Shown here: positions 10,701 to 19,951 of the stretch, in pieces
Layout of the letters: each line of letters starts with the position of its first letter
How positions within the stretch are numbered: position 1 is the first letter of the stretch
NCBI GenBank assembly: GCA_014238905.1
Contig: JABAAE010000008.1
Span: 162,086-226,085, forward strand
Reading direction: 5' to 3'
From: Planctomycetota bacterium
GTDB taxonomy: Bacteria > Planctomycetota > Planctomycetia > Pirellulales > Pirellulaceae
Length of the DNA: 64,000 bases
Notes under the pieces: generated by a model
Seen by the model: the letters and a program-made list of their open reading frames with translations, nothing else
Told to the model about the DNA's origin: nothing
Databases searched by the model: none
Translations under genes and position numbers: made by a program

Positions 10701-13700
10701 TTTGGCGTGTCCCCATACCGGAAGGGGTGCTTTAGACTGCAAAACCATGTGGCTCCCAAAGCAGGCGGGCAAACGCAGTGCACCAGGCAGTTCCTTGCTG
10801 ATCCGCAGCCATCTTTCTGCCAAACGCTGACCGGCGATGAGCTTGCCGTTCTTGTTAAAATGCAAGCCGTCATACAACTGAGATTTTAAATCAGAATTGT
10901 CGATGTACTCAATGGCTTCATTTCGCGCAGCTTCGGCCGCTTGTTGGTTGCGGACGACGTTGCGACGACTACCCGTCACGGCGATACCTCCGACAAGTAG
11001 GCGAGCCTCTTTTGCATGCGGCAGGTCACGGCGTAGATTGGTAATGAGTTTGGCAATCCGCTCACCGGCCAGCTTGGCCTCGGTTTCACTATCGCTCTCA
11101 CCCTGAATGTAGAGAACAGCTCGAATTCGAAACGGGCGGCCGTTGGGAATGGTACTCACAGCCTCTTTCACTGTCGTGATCAGATGCTGATACATGTGGT
11201 CGTCTCTTGAACCTTTCAGCCAGAAGCTGTTGCCTCCTCCTCCACGAGAGGCCTTGATAACGGCAAAATCCTGTTGCCCTGAATCTGCCAGCTTTTGCGC
11301 GAAACCGATTTCCGGTCCCCAAAAGACGGGATGACTGCCCTCCCCTTGCTGAGCCCGCAAAGATAAAAACCTCCCTCCCGAGTCACCAATGATGAAGGAC
11401 TTTCCATCGCCACCTCGACTCGATCGATTACTCCAAAACAATGGAATGAGCTGACCGCTGCGACCGATATCGGGTTCAGCATGACCAATATCGCGAGGGT
11501 CGACCGTCCCCAGAGAGTTGGACTGTCCGGTCACGATATAGATGTCCAGTGGCTGGCCACCAATACCAGCCCCTTGTTGCTGAAGAAGATCGTTGTCGCT
11601 GTTATTGATCAGATTCGCCAGGGGAATTCTTTGAAAAGTCATGTGGGCCTGACTACCCTCATACAGGATACCGATCGTTTGCTCGTCGATCATCGACAGA
11701 CAGGAGTAGCCTGCGCTATTTTCCTCATCCAGCAATAACCGATGTTCTTTGGGCCATGTCAAACCGCGATCGGGTGAAGCCTTAATCGTGATATGATGCC
11801 GCCCAGCGGTGCTGTCCGGATTTGAAAACAGCAACCAATTGCCGAGGTCCTTGCCGACCTCCCGATCGACATCGATTAGACTCGCCATGCAAGCACCGGG
11901 CTCCACCAACGAACGTTCGGAGGTGGGATGCTTCTGCCACGTCCGGCCCAGGTCCCGACTGGTCATCACCACCCGAACCGCTTTTCGATTGAATCGGCAA
12001 TTCAACATCAGTACTCCAGGCTCTATTTCGACAACTTGAGCCTCCGTGGTATCGTCAAAAGCACTGGTGCCAACCTGCCAATTCTTGCCATGATCCTTTG
12101 AGTAGATGATCGTGGAATGCGGCAACCGATTTTTATCAGGTGGATCCTGATACTGGGCTGCGAAAACGAGGGTACCATCCCTCATGGTGATGCCTTTTCC
12201 TGGCCCCTGCAAAATGAAACACCATGCTGGCTTTTTCACCTGGGAAGTAATATTGATCGGCTTGGACCAGGTCAGCCCATCATCATCACTACGGACCAAC
12301 ATCAACTGGCCAGTCTCGTCGGGCGTCAATCCAGGTCCCGAACCTCGCCAAGAGCGATTACCATGGCTCCAGGTTGCCGCCACCCAAATCGTCCCCGTTG
12401 TGCTGTCCACCAATATCGCAGGGTCACCGACGCCGTCATATCGCCAGGCAGGGTCGTTGCCCATGTCCATGATCACCTTCATCGGCTCCCATGATCGTCC
12501 TCCATCGGTAGAACGCGACATCCCGACATCGACATCACCAGGCAAATCACCCCCGGAACGACGCCGCACATCGTAAACACTAATCAGGGTTCCGGTTTTT
12601 GACGTCACCAAACCGGGGATTCGAAAAGTATGAACTCCATCATCGTCATGATTGCGCAATGCCACCCCTATCCGCTGAACGGAGGGAACCGGCGAGAGCT
12701 TAACCGTTTTGCCGTTTGAAAACTTCAACTGCTGGCATACCACGCCAACGCGATGGTCGATATCAGCGTCATCCTGTAGCCGACAGGCGATCCAAATGTA
12801 GTTGGTTCCTTCGACTAACTGGCAGGACTCTCTCGCCAAAGAGAAAACAGCCGACTTCTCTTGCAACGCACTTCCCTTGATGGACCCAACAGGATTACTT
12901 TGGAGAAATCGGCTTTTATCGCCAGAACTGTGCCGGACCTGCCAGAGGGAAACATCAGCGATCTCCGTGTGATCTTGCAGCTTCGCTCGCAACTCGATCA
13001 GCGAAATCGGTTCCAGTTGCCCCGTCGTTTTGATTTTCAATTTCAAGAGAGCGCCTGCGTCATTGCCAACTAACACCGGCAGTGTCATTGGCAGGATTTC
13101 TATGCTTTCGATTTTCTGGCGGCGAGCCGGAGAAATTCTCAAATCGTCGATCAGGATCCCGGTATTGGGCGGACTGGAACAGATGAATCGGAGCGTTTTA
13201 ATATTTTTGTCAGCCAGTTTCACTTTGACATGATTCAAAAACTCACGTCCTACTCGGACATGCGCATCGCCATTGTAGATTTCCTGCCACCCATTTGAGC
13301 CCTGTTTTTCGATTCGAAACAGAAATGGTTTTCTGGCCGTCCAACGTTCGGCCCAAAATGTCAATTCGCCCGTCGTGTCAATCTCCTCCCCCAGGTCCAG
13401 GATGACCGATGTCTTGGCCCCTCCGGTCAACTGCAGACATTGCTTTCCAGTCTTCGAGTGTTGGTTATCAATGAGGGTTTTCCCGATTTCTGACCTCCAC
13501 TTTCCAACACCGGTCGCCAGCTCATCAAACCCGCCTGCCACGGCTTGCTCGAAGCTCGTCGTTTCCTCGGTCTGGAATGATGTTTTCCGAACGGGCGGGT
13601 GCGGAACCGGCGAGGACACAAAGCTGGCGGCGAACGCTTTGATTAAATCCGGTGCTAACTTTGCGACTAACTGGGACGACGAAGCAGCCAGGTTTCTGGT

Positions 13701-13799
13701 TTCAACAAGTCCCTCCGCGTAGTCATACAACTCGGTTCCACGGATTTCACCCGTCTGATGATCAATCCACTGGGTCAGCCGGTGGTCAGCTGTTCGCAT
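7752..13799 (-). CDS. Giant multi-enzyme ORF: sulfatase tail, sialidase, two sialate O-acetylesterase domains, sulfatase
   Basis: A 2015-residue frame. Residues 1-55 are not a new N-terminus but the C-terminus of an iduronate-2-sulfatase (MRTADHRLTQWID, then TELYDYAEG). About 60-225 is a beta-rich region and 230-370 a sialidase N-terminal domain. About 375-732 is a sialidase propeller with FRIP (392-395) and five Asp boxes (W437, W511, W574, W621, W682). About 750-1003 is a SASA esterase (GQSN with Ser760; DGLH 977-980). About 1005-1490 is a second SASA enzyme of classical SIAE type (GQSNMEW 1097-1103; WYQGESN). About 1515-1960 is a sulfatase with Cys1565 in CSPSR. From its ATG there is no signal peptide, although every module belongs to secreted families. 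The upstream ORF, separated by one TAA, supplies one. Together with nanA this suggests stripping of sulfate, acetyl and sialic acid from mucin-like glycans. Confidence 0.9.
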   Translation of the reverse strand: MRTADHRLTQWIDHQTGEIRGTELYDYAEGLVETRNLAASSSQLVAKLAPDLIKAFAASFVSSPVPHPPVRKTSFQTEETTSFEQAVAGGFDELATGVGKWRSEIGKTLIDNQHSKTGKQCLQLTGGAKTSVILDLGEEIDTTGELTFWAERWTARKPFLFRIEKQGSNGWQEIYNGDAHVRVGREFLNHVKVKLADKNIKTLRFICSSPPNTGILIDDLRISPARRQKIESIEILPMTLPVLVGNDAGALLKLKIKTTGQLEPISLIELRAKLQDHTEIADVSLWQVRHSSGDKSRFLQSNPVGSIKGSALQEKSAVFSLARESCQLVEGTNYIWIACRLQDDADIDHRVGVVCQQLKFSNGKTVKLSPVPSVQRIGVALRNHDDDGVHTFRIPGLVTSKTGTLISVYDVRRRSGGDLPGDVDVGMSRSTDGGRSWEPMKVIMDMGNDPAWRYDGVGDPAILVDSTTGTIWVAATWSHGNRSWRGSGPGLTPDETGQLMLVRSDDDGLTWSKPINITSQVKKPAWCFILQGPGKGITMRDGTLVFAAQYQDPPDKNRLPHSTIIYSKDHGKNWQVGTSAFDDTTEAQVVEIEPGVLMLNCRFNRKAVRVVMTSRDLGRTWQKHPTSERSLVEPGACMASLIDVDREVGKDLGNWLLFSNPDSTAGRHHITIKASPDRGLTWPKEHRLLLDEENSAGYSCLSMIDEQTIGILYEGSQAHMTFQRIPLANLINNSDNDLLQQQGAGIGGQPLDIYIVTGQSNSLGTVDPRDIGHAEPDIGRSGQLIPLFWSNRSSRGGDGKSFIIGDSGGRFLSLRAQQGEGSHPVFWGPEIGFAQKLADSGQQDFAVIKASRGGGGNSFWLKGSRDDHMYQHLITTVKEAVSTIPNGRPFRIRAVLYIQGESDSETEAKLAGERIAKLITNLRRDLPHAKEARLLVGGIAVTGSRRNVVRNQQAAEAARNEAIEYIDNSDLKSQLYDGLHFNKNGKLIAGQRLAERWLRISKELPGALRLPACFGSHMVLQSKAPLPVWGHAKPGSEVLLRLGSQQRKTTVNSQGEWRVEFPPQAVSATATSLTIESGKERLELKDILIGEVWICAGQSNMEWSVAQSVNGKKVLSEKTFPNIRLLHLVGGAGGSSGVYTAQHLARLTPGAFCEGHWQVALPESLPGFSAVAWYFGSRLQQQLNVPIGLICPAVGGTPTEAWISREALAADSDLKGLVCGNWLDNERLGDFCRSRGHQNLLSAIQAGDSIPGDGFGPNHSFKPGFMWAAGIKPLVPFAIQGAIWYQGESNAETRTRVREHGRLFPLLIQQWRAEWGQGDFPFLFVQLPALNRPQWPWFREGQRRMLGQLNNVGMAITIDIGHPTNVHPMLKKPVGDRLANWALGTIYRSKTHANYSGPLLDVVHREGGSLVVDFEHVADGLRSLDGHPIRHFEICGENQVFHPAKVELKDSNSIELTSPQVGVPLHVRYAWLPYPDPPVNLGNSAGLPASPFSTESEESLYARLEQDQGINVDTRRRPNILLIVGEDHGCELSCYGDPIIETPSLDRLASQGVLFENGYVTQSVCSPSRSTLFTGLYPHQNGQLGLATHNYRWFRKWPTTYSLLKKAGYRTGLIGKTHVIPAEAVEDFVDFRFQKTSNFSKKKVAEYAVQAGKFFRDGNAPFFMTVNYPDAHWPLQNTVDGLPKWPVDPEKVKLMPYVGSSTLRLRGVAESYYNSMLRLDACVGQLLAELDASGKAENTLVVFVGDHGAQMARGKVTVYEAGLHVPFLIRWPGVTRPNRRSRALVSTIDLLPTFLDAAGIEAQVGLPGQTLRSVLQENPQERFRNYLVCERNCDAARHTFPQRTLRDIRYKLIYSPVRDREDPAARYYRDHGAGHWTGCLSEEELAGATNETKQGYERWLHPPEYQLYDLWNDPYEWNDLSGDKEFSVIINRLQDSLREWEKKTDDPLADPKKLRLLMQENDEVVKNRLRSPAEGWRYLSYLAPTQQSIFPRDQPSVEGVLQNGHPGNDARSLVK

Positions 13800-13802
13800 T
13801 TA
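13800..13802 (-). other. In-frame TAA joining two ORFs (TAAATG)
   Basis: The TAA ends the iduronate-2-sulfatase-like ORF, and the next codon is the ATG of the giant ORF in the same frame. The adjacent stop and start could allow reinitiation, but that would yield a protein lacking a signal peptide. Confidence 0.85.
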
Positions 13803-15113
13803 ATACCCCATCAACCCACCTTTGCGTGGAAATTGGCTCAGAGCGACCTCCTTGGTAAACCATTCCGGATTGTCCAGAGTCTTGGCAAAACTCTTCCCCT
13901 CCAGCTGGTTGAGCCGGGGTAACCCTGCCATCTCGACGACCGTCGGGTATAAATCCACCAACTCCACCAGGGAATGACTGCTCTGCCCAACCGCCTTCAT
14001 TCCTGGGGCTTTCACTATCAACGGGACCCGCGTATCTGACTCGAAATTGGTTGTCTTTCCCCATAAACCCTGTTCCCCCAGGTGATATCCATGGTCTCCA
14101 CACAACACAACAATCGTGTTTTTCTCCAAACCGAGGTCGGTCAGCGTTTTCAACACACGTCCGACCTGGGCATCGATATAACTAACGCAGGCAAAATAGG
14201 CGTGGCGTAAGCGATGTTGATTTTCTTTAGAAATCGGTCCCTGAGCTGGCTGATCCGAATAACGACGCAATTCACTCGAATCATGGCCGGCGTAACCGGG
14301 TGCATGAACCGGAAAATCCGTTTTCGATGCCAATCCGGTTTCTTCATACCAATCGAAATATTTCTTGGGTGCTACAAACGGCGAATGGGGTTTGATAAAA
14401 CCAACGGCCAAAAAAAACGGGACCTGATCTTTCTGTCTGTCTCGAAGTTCTTTCACAGCGGCGTCAGCAACCTTACCGTCATAAAGGCGGTTGTCGAGGA
14501 CATCAGGAGCCTCTGTTGCCAGTCCAAAAACCAGTTTTTTCGTCCAATCGAATTGTCCCGGATTAAGCGGCTTGTAGCTTTTCCGAAAGGCCTGTTTCGC
14601 TGCGGCAATTCCCGTTTCAGTGTAATAGTATCGTGGCCCAAATCGTATCGCTGGTTTTGACCAACTGGGAGGATCCCCCATCGTATCCCAACGGGTCTTA
14701 CTCGCTCCCTCAGGGAAAACGCCATGGAAGATCTTTCCAACGCCCACCGAATGGTAGCCCTGCTGCTTGAAGTACTGGGGGAGCGTTATGACATCAGGAT
14801 TTTTAGTTCGAAAGTGGGAATGATTCCCAACCACGCCAATGGAATCCGGTCGCATACCGGTTAACAGACTCGTCCTCGAAGGATTGCAAACCGCCTGCTG
14901 ACAATAGGCCCGTTCAAATCGCAAGGCACCCGATCCGAAACGATCAATGTGCGGCGATCGAACATGGTCAGCACCGTAGCAACCCAACTCTGGTCGCAAA
15001 TCATCGACGATGATGAAGACGACATTGAGACGCGGTTCAGCCGCAATACCTCCTAGGCTGCCCAACAACAGCATGGCATAAATAGTCCATTGGTTTGAAG
15101 CTGATTGAAGCAT
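13800..15113 (-). CDS. Iduronate-2-sulfatase-like protein, truncated by an in-frame stop
   Basis: A secreted S1 sulfatase with signal peptide (residues 1-25), the FIIVDDLRPELGCYG metal-site motif and Cys76 in CNPSR for formylglycine. GVGKIFHG, GFIKPHSPF and LCGDHGYHLGEQG are typical of the IDS subfamily. The frame stops after KGGLMGY. Family members continue here with Ser-Met-Arg-Thr and about 50 more residues. The codons right after the TAA read exactly such a tail, so the stop probably replaces a serine codon (TCA to TAA would be one change). The loss removes the C-terminal strand region that packs against the core. Whether it is a real mutation, a recoding site or a sequencing error cannot be decided here. 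Confidence 0.9.
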   Translation of the reverse strand: MLQSASNQWTIYAMLLLGSLGGIAAEPRLNVVFIIVDDLRPELGCYGADHVRSPHIDRFGSGALRFERAYCQQAVCNPSRTSLLTGMRPDSIGVVGNHSHFRTKNPDVITLPQYFKQQGYHSVGVGKIFHGVFPEGASKTRWDTMGDPPSWSKPAIRFGPRYYYTETGIAAAKQAFRKSYKPLNPGQFDWTKKLVFGLATEAPDVLDNRLYDGKVADAAVKELRDRQKDQVPFFLAVGFIKPHSPFVAPKKYFDWYEETGLASKTDFPVHAPGYAGHDSSELRRYSDQPAQGPISKENQHRLRHAYFACVSYIDAQVGRVLKTLTDLGLEKNTIVVLCGDHGYHLGEQGLWGKTTNFESDTRVPLIVKAPGMKAVGQSSHSLVELVDLYPTVVEMAGLPRLNQLEGKSFAKTLDNPEWFTKEVALSQFPRKGGLMGY

Positions 15114-15521
15114 ATTCCCAAAAATTCGCCTTAAATTACAGAACGCCGTTGACGCCCATTTCAGTGAGACTCGATCTTACTGGATGTTATCACACAAATG
15201 AAAACAACGCAGGATCCATCAATCATCAAAAAGATCCTGAAAAAAACCAACGCCTTGGCTTTGCTACCCAGAGAAGCGACTTGGTGAGCGAGCCAGATGA
15301 TGGTCCAATCACAGCCGAGAAGCTTGGTGAAAGCCCAGTGAACGACCAGTGAATCAATGAAGACTTTCTCAAGGTCTCATCCGCCTGGCAAGCGGAGTGG
15401 TTCCATCAAACGGCTTCCGCGACGCCAAGCGAACATCGTGCCCAGATGCGATCGGTCAGACGCTCCCTTTGGTCCATCCCGTGCCCCCACCATGACCACT
15501 ACCCTTGGTGGCCCATTTTAC
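15114..15521. other. Intergenic, 408 bp
   Basis: No gene, terminator or clear repeat seen. It separates the DUF1592/DUF1552 pair from the sulfatase/sialidase genes on the same strand, so it probably holds a promoter for the latter. Confidence 0.4.
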
Positions 15522-16916
15522 TCAACCCAGAAAACTCTTGATGGCGCCAACCTGATCGAACTTCTTGCGGGACATCTCCAGATCAAGATCACCATAATGC
15601 TTGATCGGATTACCATGGGCATTGAGTAAAGTGGTATACCAGTTGCCGATCGTTTTGTGGCCTTCGGTGGCATGATACGGAAGACGAATATAACGACCGG
15701 CAATATCCAGTCGGCAGTTATCCCCAGCCAAAACGACAAAAGGAGCTTCTGTCCCATGGCTATGATGGCCTTCGCCATTTTCAGGAAAATAGAGAATAAC
15801 TGTATTATCAAACATGTTACCCTCACCCTCTGGAACCTTCTTCAGGGACTCAACTATTCTTGCCACCTGCTGAACGTGACCGATTCGAATTTTCTCACGT
15901 ATTCTGTCTGCCGAAACACCGCTATACCCCCCGTTGTGACCGAGCTCGTGAATCGAAATTCGGTCCCCCTCGTTGCCGGGCAGTCCCCTGACCGGGGTCG
16001 ACAACTCATCGATCGTGTACGTGACCACATTGGTGAGGCCGGTCACCAAGGCCGAGATCAGGATGGCAGTCATCGCGTCCTGCTTCTCTGGCGTGCTCGC
16101 ATTGATGCCACCGTCAGCATGCACCGGAGCAATTTCAGGAAGGTGCTGGGCGATGGAACCTGCCAGCTTCTGGAGTTTTTTGTTACGGTGCTGAATCGCT
16201 TTGATCGAGTTGATGTGATTGCTGATCTTCAGTTTTTCATAACCCTGTATCGTCGCCGACTTAAAAGACTCCTCACCCTGCAAGAAACTCAGCATCGCGT
16301 TATCGGAATCGACCGCACCTGGATCGGTGACTGATTTGAACAGCTCATTGAAGGCCGTTTGAGGGTCAGCATAACAGTAGTTTCTCTGATGTGGTCCCGG
16401 GGCGGAATAACCCGCCACGATCCCGGTCCTGAAACTGCTGTAATTTCCCGTCAAGGAAAGCTCAACGTGACCAAAGGGCGATGGAAAAAGTTTGGCCACT
16501 TCGAAATCGATAGTTGCACGTTTGATACCGCTGAGTGAATTCCGCCCCGATTTGTAAGCTCCCATTACCGACGAGTAGGACCAGTGACCATTCTCGCTCA
16601 TCTTGCAGGACAAACCATTGAGTAGAGTCAAGTGTTTCTTGTGATCATCCAAAGCCCTTAACCACGTCGGCAATTCATGCTTTTCCAAATCCACATCGAC
16701 AGGTTGTTTTTTCTCGTCAAGTTCTTTTTCCCGGTTACCAAACGATGGAAGAGCGATCTCCCTTGGGCGGATGCCGTTGGACTTCCTGATGAAAACAAAT
16801 CGTCGTGGCTGCCCCGGAGGAGGGGAACCAGCAAAGAGTTCATCTCGCGAAGGCGCCATCGCGACCGCACCAGCGCTCAACGCCGATAACTTCAGAAACG
16901 ATCTCCTGGTTGCCAT
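15522..16916 (-). CDS. DUF1552 family exported protein
   Basis: 464 residues, function unknown. The N-terminus carries a Tat-type signal (RRSFLKLSALSAGAVA). The body has the family pattern, including FVFIRKSNGIRP near the start, LNGLSCKM, GHWSYSSVMGAY and the C-terminal FPENGEGHHSHGTEAPFVV, which resembles the DUF1501/alkaline-phosphatase-like fold. It starts two bases after the stop of the DUF1592-type cytochrome protein, so the two are co-transcribed and probably work together at the cell envelope, as is common for this pair in planctomycetes. Confidence 0.92.
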   Translation of the reverse strand: MATRRSFLKLSALSAGAVAMAPSRDELFAGSPPPGQPRRFVFIRKSNGIRPREIALPSFGNREKELDEKKQPVDVDLEKHELPTWLRALDDHKKHLTLLNGLSCKMSENGHWSYSSVMGAYKSGRNSLSGIKRATIDFEVAKLFPSPFGHVELSLTGNYSSFRTGIVAGYSAPGPHQRNYCYADPQTAFNELFKSVTDPGAVDSDNAMLSFLQGEESFKSATIQGYEKLKISNHINSIKAIQHRNKKLQKLAGSIAQHLPEIAPVHADGGINASTPEKQDAMTAILISALVTGLTNVVTYTIDELSTPVRGLPGNEGDRISIHELGHNGGYSGVSADRIREKIRIGHVQQVARIVESLKKVPEGEGNMFDNTVILYFPENGEGHHSHGTEAPFVVLAGDNCRLDIAGRYIRLPYHATEGHKTIGNWYTTLLNAHGNPIKHYGDLDLEMSRKKFDQVGAIKSFLG

Positions 16917-16918
16917 AA

Positions 16919-19900
16919 TTATTCCCCTGGTTCTTTGCGGTAAATAAAAGAATCCGACGTTAACAACGAGACAATCACCGCATCAAAGCTGCCTCCGCTC
17001 TGGAGATAAGCCTGATCCGCATCCAACAAGGTTTTTGAATCCGACAGGTACTCATTGCGACCCATAAAGTATCGGAAAGCATAACGAATGATCGATTGAC
17101 GCACACGGGAGGATTTTGCGAGACGTCCTGCCAAATCGATCGCATTTTCGACTTTGCCGTCAAGGCGGGGATCGCCAGTCCCCTCCAGAGACCCTTGCGC
17201 GTTCACCGGTAACGTCTTGTAAATATCTCGCAGATCCTCATACACGCCACCTTTTTCTGGATTTTTCTGGATCAGGTTATCCGGATGTTCCAGCGACTCC
17301 ATGGTTCGGAATCGCCCAAAATCATCATACATTTCAAAAGCGTAGCCCAAAGGATTCATCCTTTGATGGCATTTCCAACATTCTTTCTTTTCCGTAACGG
17401 CTACCAGGCGGGCACGCAACGTCTTGTGATGATCCTCGGGAATCACCGCATCAACGGTAATTGGAATGTCAGGGACCGTTCCGGCCAGAAGCTTTTCACG
17501 CACCCATTTCCCACGTTGAACCGGATCGGTCGCGGTATTCTGCGCATGAGCAATCAACCAGGCCGGGTGCGTGAGTAATCCTTTGCGGTTGGGAACTTGA
17601 TCCGGCTGGATCGCCGGGTAATCCCAATGGTCCAACTCAATATTAAAAAAGCGAGCCACCTCTGGCGAACGCAACTGAAGCCCGGTCCGAGTCGATGCGT
17701 TGTAGGCACCATGAGCGGGAAATGAAACAAACGGTGCCGCCGCTGTCTGGCCCTTGTCAAATCTGGCGGTAAAACTGGTCATGATTGTATTGAACGTTCG
17801 TAGCGACCGCTGCAGATCGTTGAACCGCATCCCTCGCAACTGCACTTCTTCTATAAAGGGTCGGTGCTTCTGAAGGTCGGCAGGTTTGAAATTCTGCCAG
17901 TCCAAATCCTTGAAGTAGTCGTAGATTTTCCGAATCCGCTCAGACGATTTCGTCATCGCCTCGTTATCGCCGGAATGAAAAACATAAAAGTCCTCTGTCG
18001 TTAACAACTTTTCGAAAACGTGGCTGTCTTGCTTGAGAATATAGTCGACCAGACGATCCGCCTCGGCGACCAGACGTCCTTTTGCGTTATCGTAATGGGA
18101 TCCAAACCGCTTGTTATCTTTAAAGATAGAAAGCATCTTGTAATATCCGAAAAACTCACGAAAGAAACGCAGTTTGCGGATGGGTGTATTGGTAATACTC
18201 GCAGAAAGCTGAATACGCTGCACGGCCTCATCGATGACGTAATATTGATCGGTTTTCTGCAGCAACCGCTTGACTTCTCGCTCATAGTCAGCCTTGGTAG
18301 TTAATTTTCCGTTTTGGGCGGCTGCCAACAATTCGCGATCCGGACTGCTATCGGTTAGCGCATACGCAAGGGCAAAACTGGCGTCTCTTGGCGAAAGCAT
18401 TCTCCGACCAAATTCATCCTTTTCACCCTGACCAAATTCTGATCGATAAACGAATTCTGATCGGAGGATCAGGGTTTGGATCAGCTTTTCAATCGCCGGC
18501 AGGTTCCCCAGACTCTTGATGTAGTCTCGTGTCAAAAGAGCATATTGCCCGGCTTCTTTAGCCGCCGGCAGTCGCTCGAAAATCTTCATAAACAATTCGC
18601 TAACCAGTGCATCGATCGCCTCCTGAGGAGGCAATCCCGCAGCATGACGTTCCTGTTCAAAACCCCGTTTCCAATCCTCAATACACCGGCCGATAATTTC
18701 GTTATACCGATCACCTTTTCGACGGTGCTTAAAGAGCGATGCGCTGATGACCGCCATTTCATCCGATGACGGAGCGCGATAAACCGGCGGACGGTACTTC
18801 TGTTTGTAACGATGCTGTTCGATCTGTTTTCTAAAATCCTCCAGATATCCCGCCAGAAAGGTCAATCGTGCGGTGATCTTTCTTTCATTGTGACCAAACC
18901 GAAACCATTCCTTCTCGCATTTCTCAATTAGCTGAGCATCGGTGTCACCCTCCCTTTGGTACCGCTGCATCGTCTGAAAGATCAGGACCAATTCCTGCTG
19001 CCCTGGCTGTGCCGCATGAAACGGCGATCTCTTGATCGGTTTCCCATCTGGTGAAGAAGTGACCTTCAGAATGGTGGGTACAAATTCGGGCAAAAGAGCA
19101 TCATGCTTATCCTCGTACAGCTCTTGTAAAACCCGATCGATGAACTGATTGAGAAAACTCTCGCGAGAGGCCAGCAAACCTTCATGTTCCCATTCCCGTT
19201 TCATGATCAAATCCACCGCAGGCAAATACCTTTTATCCCGTTTGGTGAGATAAACCATGTACTTTGCGGCTTCCTTGGCGTTGGTAATCATCGTCAACAA
19301 ATGCCCACCATTGAGCGTGGTATTGGCGTAGTAACGGACTCCGGTATGGGGCGGCAACAAGAATGGGTTGGTCAGGTTGACACGACGGTTATTATCACCA
19401 ACGACGAATTCTCTTTGGCCGTCTATGGTTTGAAATGGCCTGTGGTTAAGCAATCGATTGAATTTGGCGTCAAAAATTGTTTCACTGATCAACCAACGCC
19501 GATCGTAAGTGAATCCCTTGAGCTTCCTGTACTGACCCGAAAACAGCTTGTCATGATCGATATAGTTGCCAAACCCGGGCTTTCGAAGTTTCGCATTCAG
19601 GTCGGATGCCTGATACCTGTCGAGCTCGGCCGCTACCCAATCTGACAAAATCGATCGCTCTACTTTTGCCGGTTGCTCGTGATCCTCAGGCGGCATCAAA
19701 CCAAAAAAAAGCTGATCTTGAACCTTATTCAAAAGGGCTAGACGGTTCTCCTGTTTCATTCCCAAAAAACCATCCAACCTGACCTCGTCACCGGCTCCAT
19801 GGCAATCGGCACAATACTGGCGGATGAGGGCCTGAACCGACGAAGGCATTTCCCAGCCTCGGCTTTGGTCATTCGCATTTTTTTCGTCAGCACCAATCAC

Positions 19901-19951
19901 CGAAACGAGCAGAACCCAAATCAGCAAGACAATCTTTATTCGCATAACCAT
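16919..19951 (-). CDS. DUF1592-type planctomycete cytochrome protein (DUF1587/1595/1592/1588/1585)
   Basis: 1010 residues, exported (signal peptide about 1-21). CADCH at 47-51 is a haem c attachment motif in a planctomycete cytochrome domain. The middle follows the DUF1587-DUF1595-DUF1592 order. The DUF1588 region has a second CxxCH (CWKCHQRMNPLGYAFEMYD). DUF1585 ends the protein (VRQSIIRYAFRYFMGRNEYLSDSKTL in that area). The function is unknown, and redox chemistry on surface glycans or a structural role has been considered for such proteins. The length is normal for the family. Partner: DUF1552, two bases downstream. Confidence 0.93.
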   Translation of the reverse strand: MVMRIKIVLLIWVLLVSVIGADEKNANDQSRGWEMPSSVQALIRQYCADCHGAGDEVRLDGFLGMKQENRLALLNKVQDQLFFGLMPPEDHEQPAKVERSILSDWVAAELDRYQASDLNAKLRKPGFGNYIDHDKLFSGQYRKLKGFTYDRRWLISETIFDAKFNRLLNHRPFQTIDGQREFVVGDNNRRVNLTNPFLLPPHTGVRYYANTTLNGGHLLTMITNAKEAAKYMVYLTKRDKRYLPAVDLIMKREWEHEGLLASRESFLNQFIDRVLQELYEDKHDALLPEFVPTILKVTSSPDGKPIKRSPFHAAQPGQQELVLIFQTMQRYQREGDTDAQLIEKCEKEWFRFGHNERKITARLTFLAGYLEDFRKQIEQHRYKQKYRPPVYRAPSSDEMAVISASLFKHRRKGDRYNEIIGRCIEDWKRGFEQERHAAGLPPQEAIDALVSELFMKIFERLPAAKEAGQYALLTRDYIKSLGNLPAIEKLIQTLILRSEFVYRSEFGQGEKDEFGRRMLSPRDASFALAYALTDSSPDRELLAAAQNGKLTTKADYEREVKRLLQKTDQYYVIDEAVQRIQLSASITNTPIRKLRFFREFFGYYKMLSIFKDNKRFGSHYDNAKGRLVAEADRLVDYILKQDSHVFEKLLTTEDFYVFHSGDNEAMTKSSERIRKIYDYFKDLDWQNFKPADLQKHRPFIEEVQLRGMRFNDLQRSLRTFNTIMTSFTARFDKGQTAAAPFVSFPAHGAYNASTRTGLQLRSPEVARFFNIELDHWDYPAIQPDQVPNRKGLLTHPAWLIAHAQNTATDPVQRGKWVREKLLAGTVPDIPITVDAVIPEDHHKTLRARLVAVTEKKECWKCHQRMNPLGYAFEMYDDFGRFRTMESLEHPDNLIQKNPEKGGVYEDLRDIYKTLPVNAQGSLEGTGDPRLDGKVENAIDLAGRLAKSSRVRQSIIRYAFRYFMGRNEYLSDSKTLLDADQAYLQSGGSFDAVIVSLLTSDSFIYRKEPGE

